In this document: positions 23,615-30,613 of the stretch, piece after piece | How positions within the stretch are numbered: position 1 is the stretch's first letter | Layout: every line of letters starts with the position of its first letter | Origin: Anaerolineae bacterium | GTDB lineage: Bacteria > Chloroflexota > Anaerolineae > JAADDB01 | Reading direction: 5' to 3' | DNA: 33,254 bases | NCBI GenBank assembly: GCA_015490995.1 | Contig: WFWT01000030.1 | Coordinates: 1-33,254, forward strand | Notes under the pieces: model-generated | The model's database searches: none | What the model was told of the DNA's origin: nothing | Seen by the model: only the letters and a program-made list of their open reading frames with translations | Translations under genes and position numbers: made by a program

Positions 23615-26600
23615 ATGGGGGAAGGCGCTGTGCACAGGATTTCACGGCTATGCGGCCGGCATTCGGCCTGGCTTCTGAGCGCCCTATTCCTGATCACCCT
23701 CGGTACCGTGGTCTTGGCACTGGCCCGCGGCCTCCGCCCTCAACCCCAGCACACCATTTTCGTGGGAGTAGGAGGCAGTGCTCTCGTGGCTGCCCTGGTC
23801 GCGACGGGGGTATACGCCCGTTCCCTTGCCCCATCACCCTTACCGACCACCTCCCGCTGGTCACCCCGAGTTACGCTCATCGCCCTCTTCGCCCTTCTCC
23901 TGATAGCCGCGATCACCCGGGGGTATCGCATCAACGCTATACCGGCCGGCCTCTGGCTTGACGAGACCGACATCGCCTTGCAGGCGTTGGAGATTCTTGC
24001 GGGCGCGCGGCCTATGCCGTGGGAGGTGGCCCGTCTTGAGGTACCTTGGCTTTACCACTATTATGTAGCCCTCTTTTATAAACTCTTCGGCCCAGGTTAT
24101 CTCACCGTCAAGATGCCTCATCTCCTCATCAGCGTCCTCACCGCCGGTGCCCTGTTTCTCCTGGCTCGCGAGTGGCTCTCACCTTGGGGCGCGGTGCTCA
24201 CGACCGTTGCCTGGAGCACAATGCGGTGGTCACTGAACATGAGCCGATGGGGCCACGCCAATACCCTGACCCTCTTTTGGTATTGTACTGTGCTCTGGCT
24301 CCTGTGGCGAGGTCTCCACTCGAGACACACGCGCTGGTGGGTGCTCACCGGCCTTGCACTAGGACTCAGCCAGTACGGATATCAGGCCACCCGCTCCCTG
24401 GTAGTGGTGGTGGCTTTATTTCTCGCCTATTGGTTGTGGACCCTTTCCCCTCCCCGGAGACAAGTGCTACGACGGGTAGGTCTTCTCTGGGGCGCCTTCA
24501 CGCTGGTGTACGCGCCCTTGGCCCTCACTTATCTGGCCGAGCCGAACCTTTTCCTGGAACGGTCACGGGCCATTAGCATCTTTAATCCGCTTTTCACTCC
24601 CGACCCGTGGGTTGCGTTGAGGAGCAACGTGGGCAAATACTTGGGCATGCTACACTACGTGGGAGACCCCAATGGCCGCCACAACATCCCCGGATGGCCT
24701 ATGCTCGATCCCATCCTGGGAGGGTTGGTGGTGCTAGGGTTGGGCCGCGTGCTGGCCCACCCTCGACGTCCGGCGCACGTCGCGCTACTATTATGGCTTG
24801 CCGCGTTTCTAACGGCCGGCATTCTCACCACCGAAGCCCCCAACACTTTTCGCGTGTACGGCCTTACCCCTGCCCTTGCCCTGCTGGCAGGCTTGGGGCT
24901 GGATACGCTGGCTGCCGCGCCGTTCCTACCACGGCCCTGGCCTATTCTCACCACACTGATCGTGCTGGCCGCGGCAGTGAACCTCTACGTGTTCTTCGGT
25001 GTCCAGGCCCAGCACCCGGCAGTGGTAGGGCAGTTTAACGTGGGGCCGACTCGCGTGGGGCAGTATATCGCCACCCTTCCCGGCGAGGTGACCGTCTACC
25101 TGGACAGAGAATTTTGGGGATTTTCTCCCATCAAGGTCATTAACCCGGGCCGAGCGCTGACCCGTCTGAAAACGCCTGAGCACGTCCCGCCGCCCCCTGA
25201 TGAAACCGGCCCGGTCGTGTATGTGCTGGGCCGATATGGACACCGCCTCCTACCATGGCTACGTCAGTTGTACCCGGAGGCAAAGGTGTACCTCGATGTA
25301 ATGCCTCCTTACGGGTACGTGTTTACCGCGGTTTACATCGACGAAGCGCTTGTGAGCCGCCGTGGCCTCCTCGGCAGAAAGCGCACGCCGGCGGGCCAAG
25401 CTCGAGAGACCGTGGTCACGCTCGCCGCTTTGCCCCAAGATGTGGAGCCGATCACCTTGCGTGGCGGCCTGTACGTACCCAGGCCGGGAACGTACGAGCT
25501 ACGGGTGACAGGCGTGCAAAGGGCACTTATCCGTTTCCCGGGGCAAGCCCTGTCCTTGCCCTCAGCCCAACCCGCTGTCGTCACGCTACCCGAAGGTCTG
25601 GTCCCCGTACAGTTAACCCTGACCCTCTCCCCGGACGCCCGCCCCGCCTTTTTCTGGCGCGGCCCTCACACCCGCGAGTGGACCCCCATCCCCGACCGCG
25701 CGTGGTACCCGCTAGATATCCCGCTCGGCGGCCTGTTGGCCCTCTGGTACGAAGGGGGTGGCTTTCGCACCCCGCCGGTCCGAATTACCCACGCGAGCAC
25801 GTTGTACGCGGATAACGCAGGCGATCTGGCCACCGCGGCCATGCGCTGGATCGGCCAGATCCGAATTGAACAGGAAGGCACATATCGGTTCGGCCTTGCC
25901 TCTGATGACGGCTCCCGGCTCTGGATTGATGACCGCCTGGTGGTAGACAACTGGGGACTTCACCCGACCCGCTGGGTGGAAGGCGAGATACGACTCACTC
26001 CAGGGTGGCACACCGTGCGCATCGACTACGTGGACAACGGCGGCGCTTACTGGTTTGAGTGGCGATGGGTTCCTCCCGACGGTGTACCTCAACGGGTACC
26101 GGCCCGTCTCCTGCGATGGACACCCGCGGACGTACAACACGCACTCCGCCCCCCGCCAGACCCACCCCCCGTCCTCCGAGTGGTCGACACGACCGGTCAG
26201 GTGATAGATACGGTGCCGGTGGCCGCGTACGAACTGCAAGATCCCCGCTTTAACCGACCGGTAGGTGACGCGAACTTTCAGGGGTGGCCAATGAAGGTGA
26301 ACAACCAGATGTACGACCGGGGGATAGGCGTTTACGGGCCAGGTGAGTTGCGCTTCCGACTAAACGGCCGGTACCGTCGCTTTCGGGGAATGGTGGGTAT
26401 CGACCAGGACACGTACGGCGACGCGCACACCCAGGTCCAGATTTGGGGGGATGACCGTCTCTTGTGGGACAGTGGCCTCCTCCGAAAGTGGGACCCTGTC
26501 CGATTCTTTGAGGTGGACGTGACCGGGGTACAGGTCCTCATCCTGCGCCAGATTGAAGCCGGGCATTTTGAAGGCCGTGGGGACGGCGTGGATTGGATCG

Positions 26601-26620
26601 ACCCGGTCCTTGTGCCATAA
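23615..26620 (+). CDS. GT39-like membrane glycosyltransferase with C-terminal PA14 and NPCBM modules
   Basis: A 1001-aa protein in three parts. Residues 15-510 are a GT-C membrane domain of the PMT/ArnT type with about 11-13 transmembrane segments; the first large extracytoplasmic loop carries the catalytic-type Asp-Glu pair (GLWLDETD, D116/E117), and ARLEVPWLYHYYVALFYKLFG and SRWGHANTLTLF are typical family segments. Such enzymes transfer a sugar from a polyprenyl-phosphate donor. About 600-700 is a beta-rich linker. About 725-840 is a PA14 module (GTYRFGLASDDGSRLWIDDRLVVDNW), and about 855-1000 an NPCBM module (DRGIGVYGPGELRFRLNG; DVTGVQVLILRQIEAG), both predicted carbohydrate-binding and outside the cell. 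The ATG at 23615 has only a weak ribosome-binding site; a GTG at 23630 is an alternative. A TACAAT at 23589-23594 may be its -10. Confidence 0.9.
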   Translation: MGEGAVHRISRLCGRHSAWLLSALFLITLGTVVLALARGLRPQPQHTIFVGVGGSALVAALVATGVYARSLAPSPLPTTSRWSPRVTLIALFALLLIAAITRGYRINAIPAGLWLDETDIALQALEILAGARPMPWEVARLEVPWLYHYYVALFYKLFGPGYLTVKMPHLLISVLTAGALFLLAREWLSPWGAVLTTVAWSTMRWSLNMSRWGHANTLTLFWYCTVLWLLWRGLHSRHTRWWVLTGLALGLSQYGYQATRSLVVVVALFLAYWLWTLSPPRRQVLRRVGLLWGAFTLVYAPLALTYLAEPNLFLERSRAISIFNPLFTPDPWVALRSNVGKYLGMLHYVGDPNGRHNIPGWPMLDPILGGLVVLGLGRVLAHPRRPAHVALLLWLAAFLTAGILTTEAPNTFRVYGLTPALALLAGLGLDTLAAAPFLPRPWPILTTLIVLAAAVNLYVFFGVQAQHPAVVGQFNVGPTRVGQYIATLPGEVTVYLDREFWGFSPIKVINPGRALTRLKTPEHVPPPPDETGPVVYVLGRYGHRLLPWLRQLYPEAKVYLDVMPPYGYVFTAVYIDEALVSRRGLLGRKRTPAGQARETVVTLAALPQDVEPITLRGGLYVPRPGTYELRVTGVQRALIRFPGQALSLPSAQPAVVTLPEGLVPVQLTLTLSPDARPAFFWRGPHTREWTPIPDRAWYPLDIPLGGLLALWYEGGGFRTPPVRITHASTLYADNAGDLATAAMRWIGQIRIEQEGTYRFGLASDDGSRLWIDDRLVVDNWGLHPTRWVEGEIRLTPGWHTVRIDYVDNGGAYWFEWRWVPPDGVPQRVPARLLRWTPADVQHALRPPPDPPPVLRVVDTTGQVIDTVPVAAYELQDPRFNRPVGDANFQGWPMKVNNQMYDRGIGVYGPGELRFRLNGRYRRFRGMVGIDQDTYGDAHTQVQIWGDDRLLWDSGLLRKWDPVRFFEVDVTGVQVLILRQIEAGHFEGRGDGVDWIDPVLVP

Positions 26621-26661
26621 CTCCCCACACCTTGTCCTCCGGCACGTGCGGAAGGCGCGCG

Positions 26662-26692
26662 GTGGGGGTACGCCATTGTGGCGTACCCCCAC
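26662..26692. terminator. Bidirectional hairpin terminator between convergent genes
   Basis: A perfect 13-bp stem (GTGGGGGTACGCC, 26662-26674, with its complement at 26680-26692) and a 5-nt loop lie 41 bp after the glycosyltransferase stop and 6 bp after the stop of the secreted repeat-protein gene. There is no good T-run on either side, so it is Rho-assisted or a stem-only terminator, or an mRNA 3'-end stabiliser for both transcripts. Confidence 0.7.
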
Positions 26693-26698
26693 TACGGT

Positions 26699-29600
26699 TT
26701 AGGGCCGATGCACCGCCGGCAAGAAGAAACGGTGCACGGGAACCGGCGTCGGTGTGAGTGTTGGCGTAGGCGTGGGTGTCGGTGTCAGGGTAGCGGTCGG
26801 CGTCGGTGTGGGGGTTGGAGTTGGCGCCGGTGTGGGCGTAACCGGCAAGGGGAGCAACGTGTACCGCACCACGAGTTTCGGACGGAGGTCCGGGTTTTGT
26901 TTGTACTCCGACGAGGGGAGCCGGTATTCCACACTCCCTTCGTCCGCCCGCAACATGACACCGAAGTTGGCCGCCGGATTCTCGACCCACGCCTGAACCA
27001 TGCCCGGAATCCTCCAGGTAACATCCACGAAGGAACGAGGAATCACCTGTGTATCCTCCGGTGAGGTTTCGCGGTCCGATGGTCCGTTTGCGCCCGGCCG
27101 TTCCCAACGGACATCTCCCCCGTCAGCACCCTGGCTGGCCACGTACCAGGTAACCGTCTCTGGGTCCCAGGGACGGAGAAGGCGATACGCGCCCACGGTA
27201 AGAGGTGTGGTGCAGGGGAGGTACGGACAGGTCCCTGAGCGCAAGGTAAGCTCCGCGTCTGTGATCTGCACAGTGGGTGGTAGCAAGCTCAGGTCGAACC
27301 AGAACAGAATGGACTTCACGTCAAATTGTCGGGTCGCCTTCAACCGCAGCCAGGGCAGAGGCCCAATGGGCGGCGCCGTTTCATCACCTTGGTTGTAATT
27401 CTCGTCGGGCAAGTAGCGGTTGATGTACGTATCCACCATCCCTTCCCCCTGGAAGACCAGGGTATTGCCTACTATCTTAACTTGAGCGAACTCCGCGGAG
27501 GGGGTGGTGTAATCCTCGGAATCGGCCACCAGGAGGGTCTCAGGAAGGGCCGTCCCGTCGTTGTCCTGGAAGGCCAAGCTCAGGCCAACGGTACGTCCAT
27601 CGGCCAGGGGGAGCCCCAGGACGTCGTTAGGAAGGTAAATTTCCACGCTGTAGCCGTCGGTCAGAGAGCTCACTCCCACGGCGACGTCACTTGTGGGCAG
27701 CGCGTTCTCCCACACCTGTGCGTCTAAGGTGATGGTGTAAACCCGATCGCCCACGCCACCACCCTGCCCGTCCCCCTCCCCGTCCAGGCCGAGGATCACA
27801 GCGTCGCCCAGCAAGGGGTTGTCCGGGGTGGTAAGGCGTTCGTCCCACACCCGGATGCCCAGGTACAGGCCGTCCGGGTCCCACAACGCGCGCGCTTGAG
27901 CCTGCAGGTCGGTATCTCCGGAGGGGGCCTCGCCCAGCACCAGATCAGCCGAACGGGCAGTAACGGTGATCGCCGCGGGTACAGGCCAGTCTCCCAGGAA
28001 CCCATCCACGCTTAACGGCGCAGCCAGTTGAAGAGCGGTCAGTGTATTGGGAGGGCCGGCATACCCGAGGATCACCCCTCCCGGGCCGACCGCCCAGGCC
28101 GCACCCCCCTCCACCGCATCCACCGCGTAGAGGGCAGGAATGTCCGGGAAGCGTTCTACCGTCCACGTGCGTCCCCCATCGCTGGTTCGGCCCACCACAG
28201 CCCCATCATACGGGTCTACCGGCAGGAAAAGGTCGCACGCTTCTCCATCCCGCTGCTCTTCACAGAGCCCACCTGCCAGGTATCCTTCCCGCGCAGAGAT
28301 GAAGTCCACGTCGAAGATGTCGGTTAAGGCCAGCTGGGGATCCAGGGGGAGAAGGGTCCAATCTGCTTCGCTTGCCCCGCCCGATTCGGTGAACCAGATA
28401 ATGCCCGTTACCCCCACGGCCCAACCGATGTTCTCGTCCAGGAAGAAGATGTTCCACAGGTGACTGCCCCCGCGACCGGCCTGCAAGAGAATCTTGTTCC
28501 ACGTCTCGCCATTGTCCGGCGTGTAAAGAATGTGCCCGCCGCCACTGCCACGGCCCACCAGCCAGGCACGGGTACCCTGGGTTGCCACACCGTAAATAGG
28601 AATCGCGAAGGAGGGCTTGCTTTTACATCCCGGCTCGTACCAGTTGAAACATCGGTACTGCCAGCTTTGTCCGTAATCGACCGTGTTCCAAACGCGACCA
28701 CTCTGCCCGCCGGCCCACCCAATGCCGTTAGGCTGCAGGTCCACCCGCGTGATCCAGCGGGCTTCAGGCGGGTTCGGTGGCAATCCAATCCACGTCTGTC
28801 CCCCGTCGACCGTGTAAAACACCCGTCCTAACCGGCCCACCACAACGCCACGCTGTGCGTCGGCGAAGTCAATGCCCATCATTTCCAGCACATCCCCTTG
28901 GGCGGGTGGAGGCAACACTTGAGGCCTCCACGTTTGTCCCCCATCCTGCGTGTGCAACACAATACCCCGGTATTCCCCTTCCGGGTTCAGGTCTTGGTTC
29001 ATGAACTTCTGACCCACAACCCACCCTCGTCGCTCGTCCACGAACTTAACATCCCAGAACTCCTGAATACCGCCCCCGGTGGGTTGGGTCCACGTCTGGC
29101 CGCCGTCGTCGGTGCGGATGACCTGCGCGGCCGCCCCCACCGCCCAGACACGACCTTGCAGGTCAACGGTGACCGCGTACAAGTGAGACTGGGCAGCAGG
29201 GGTCACCTCCTTAAACACTCCGGGCGCCTCTTCCCGCAACACCACTCCCTGATTTCCGACCACCCAGGCCAAACCATCCGGCCCAAACGTCACCGCGTTG
29301 AGCTGCACGGTGGTGGGCGAAGACACCGAACGCCACGTTTGTCCCCCATCGGTGGACCGAAGGATCAGCCCACTATCCCCCACCGCATATCCTGTCTGCC
29401 CATCCGGGGTCCACGCGATGCCCCGCAACGCGTATCCTCCCGTCCGCACAGTGCGCCAGGTGCGTCCTCCGTCCTGGGTGGTCAGGATCACGCCCTTGTG
29501 CCCGACGGCCCACCCACGGGACGCGTCGACAAACCACACATCATAAAGAGGAGTCGTCACGCCGGACTGACCCTCAACCCAGGTGGCACCCCCGTCCACG

Positions 29601-30121
29601 GTGTAGAGCACCAGCCCTCCTTCACCCACCACCACGCCACGGGTAACGTCGGTAAACCAAAGGGCATACAGATCACGGGTGGTACCGGTCCCTTGGGCAC
29701 GCCAGGTGCGCCCACCATTCGTCGTGTGCAATACGGTCCCCCGGGTCCCGACCAGCCATCCATGGGTCTCGTTCACGAACATTGCATCAGCAATGTCCTC
29801 TTCAGTTACTTGCTTGTAACGCCACCACACACCACCGTCACGCGAGCGGTACGTCGTCCCCTTGTTGCCGAAGATAAACACCTCCTGCTCGTTGAGAACC
29901 GTCACTGCATGCAGATCCTGATCGGCACGCCACTGCACCTTCCAGGCGTGGACAGGAGTAGCACTCACACGAGCAGCGACGGTTGCCCCTGAATTCGCTA
30001 CCGCAGGATGCGCGGCCGAAACGGTGGACAAAAGAAACCACCCTGCACCCAACAGAAGCGCAAACATGCTCCCCACCATCAACACATACCACTTCACCGA
30101 TCGTCTACTCCTGATCCGCAT
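26699..30121 (-). CDS. Secreted Ycf48/BNR-repeat beta-propeller protein with CBM9-like and DNRLRE-like modules and a Thr-Pro tail
   Basis: A large exported protein of 1140 aa. The N-terminus (MRIRSRRSVKWYVL then a hydrophobic core, with a VSA-A site near residue 37) is a signal peptide. Residues about 60-740 hold 12-13 repeats of the D-GG-TW type (for example NGGRTWR, DGGQTWR, DGGQTWI) spaced 40-60 residues, matching Ycf48/BNR-like propeller blades. About 750-920 is a CBM9/DOMON-like domain (LSVDGFLGDWPVPAAITV; LYLGIRVWDERLTTPDN). About 930-1090 is DNRLRE-like (VDTYINRYLPDENYNQGDE; SILFWFDLSLLP; RPKLVVRYTL). A Thr-Pro stretch of 35 residues then precedes the tail HRFFLPAVHRP. I chose the ATG at 30121 (GGAGG 5 nt upstream) over the in-frame codon at 30175. 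Function is unknown; surface adhesion or polymer binding is plausible. Confidence 0.88.
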   Translation of the reverse strand: MRIRSRRSVKWYVLMVGSMFALLLGAGWFLLSTVSAAHPAVANSGATVAARVSATPVHAWKVQWRADQDLHAVTVLNEQEVFIFGNKGTTYRSRDGGVWWRYKQVTEEDIADAMFVNETHGWLVGTRGTVLHTTNGGRTWRAQGTGTTRDLYALWFTDVTRGVVVGEGGLVLYTVDGGATWVEGQSGVTTPLYDVWFVDASRGWAVGHKGVILTTQDGGRTWRTVRTGGYALRGIAWTPDGQTGYAVGDSGLILRSTDGGQTWRSVSSPTTVQLNAVTFGPDGLAWVVGNQGVVLREEAPGVFKEVTPAAQSHLYAVTVDLQGRVWAVGAAAQVIRTDDGGQTWTQPTGGGIQEFWDVKFVDERRGWVVGQKFMNQDLNPEGEYRGIVLHTQDGGQTWRPQVLPPPAQGDVLEMMGIDFADAQRGVVVGRLGRVFYTVDGGQTWIGLPPNPPEARWITRVDLQPNGIGWAGGQSGRVWNTVDYGQSWQYRCFNWYEPGCKSKPSFAIPIYGVATQGTRAWLVGRGSGGGHILYTPDNGETWNKILLQAGRGGSHLWNIFFLDENIGWAVGVTGIIWFTESGGASEADWTLLPLDPQLALTDIFDVDFISAREGYLAGGLCEEQRDGEACDLFLPVDPYDGAVVGRTSDGGRTWTVERFPDIPALYAVDAVEGGAAWAVGPGGVILGYAGPPNTLTALQLAAPLSVDGFLGDWPVPAAITVTARSADLVLGEAPSGDTDLQAQARALWDPDGLYLGIRVWDERLTTPDNPLLGDAVILGLDGEGDGQGGGVGDRVYTITLDAQVWENALPTSDVAVGVSSLTDGYSVEIYLPNDVLGLPLADGRTVGLSLAFQDNDGTALPETLLVADSEDYTTPSAEFAQVKIVGNTLVFQGEGMVDTYINRYLPDENYNQGDETAPPIGPLPWLRLKATRQFDVKSILFWFDLSLLPPTVQITDAELTLRSGTCPYLPCTTPLTVGAYRLLRPWDPETVTWYVASQGADGGDVRWERPGANGPSDRETSPEDTQVIPRSFVDVTWRIPGMVQAWVENPAANFGVMLRADEGSVEYRLPSSEYKQNPDLRPKLVVRYTLLPLPVTPTPAPTPTPTPTPTATLTPTPTPTPTLTPTPVPVHRFFLPAVHRP
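26735..26839 (-). repeat. Thr-Pro coding repeat near the C-terminus of the secreted repeat protein
   Basis: About 105 bp of degenerate hexanucleotide repeats (ACNCCN type on the - strand) encode the alternating Thr-Pro linker. Similar shorter tracts follow the lipobox in both binding lipoproteins (about 6990-7035 and 9955-9985). Such repeats are prone to length change. Confidence 0.85.
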
Positions 30122-30177
30122 ACAGACCTCCCTCTTCTTGGAGCGTTGGGATACCGTGTGCCCATAACCGGACACCG

Positions 30178-30238
30178 CGAGGCATCAGGTCGTCCCCTGC
30201 CGGGGACAAAGGGAGCCTGATACAAACACAACGCCTCG
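30178..30238 (-). other. Nested three-stem structure in the leader of the secreted repeat-protein gene
   Basis: Three perfect 6-bp stems are nested inside 61 bases: CGAGGC/GCCTCG (30178-30183 with 30233-30238), ATCAGG/CCTGAT (30184-30189 with 30216-30221) and GTCCCC/GGGGAC (30192-30197 with 30202-30207). On the 3' side of the RNA (- strand) the outer two stems are contiguous, and the 5' side carries asymmetric internal loops of 11 and 8 nt. The element ends about 57 nt before the ATG. I do not recognise a known riboswitch class. It could be a regulatory RNA fold or an operator cluster. Confidence 0.5.
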
Positions 30239-30613
30239 TTGTCCTCACCGGCCACGCGGTGGACCCCACCAAGCCCTCCCACGCGTAGCCGACTGGCAAA
30301 CTGCACGGTTTTGTCGAGGTGTAATGTTGGCCTAACCCCCCAAAATGGGCAATTTCCCTTTCGTCGAGTGCGTGAACGACCGTTCATCTGGACGGACGGG
30401 GTCCCGGAGACACTTCGTCACTCCGTCAACTTCCAGGGGGACGGTGCCCCCTACTCGTCCCTGCTGTGCCTGCAACCGGGGGCTTCCCTGTAACCTAAAC
30501 AACGGCACTTGCCTTCATCCTTTCCTTCTGCTACCCTACACACCGAGCACAAACCGATACATGCGAGGCGCGCGTCTTCTGGTATCAGCGCCTGAATGTC
30601 GGCACCTAATTTC
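30239..30613. other. Divergent intergenic region without a recognised gene
   Basis: With the leader above, this fills the roughly 490 bp between the divergent secreted-protein and GH13 genes. Short frames are present on both strands but have no ribosome-binding site and no family resemblance. I found no convincing -35/-10 pair in either direction. The promoters of both flanking genes should be here. Confidence 0.5.

Noticed and set aside
28898-29992. A 364-codon open frame on the + strand
   Set aside because: It is antisense to the repeat region of the secreted propeller protein. Its apparent periodicity comes from the repeats on the other strand.
30105-30299. A 64-codon - strand frame in the leader of the secreted protein, starting at a TTG
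   Set aside because: It overlaps the start of the secreted-protein gene, has no ribosome-binding site or family resemblance, and runs through the nested stem structure. Coding is possible but not supported.
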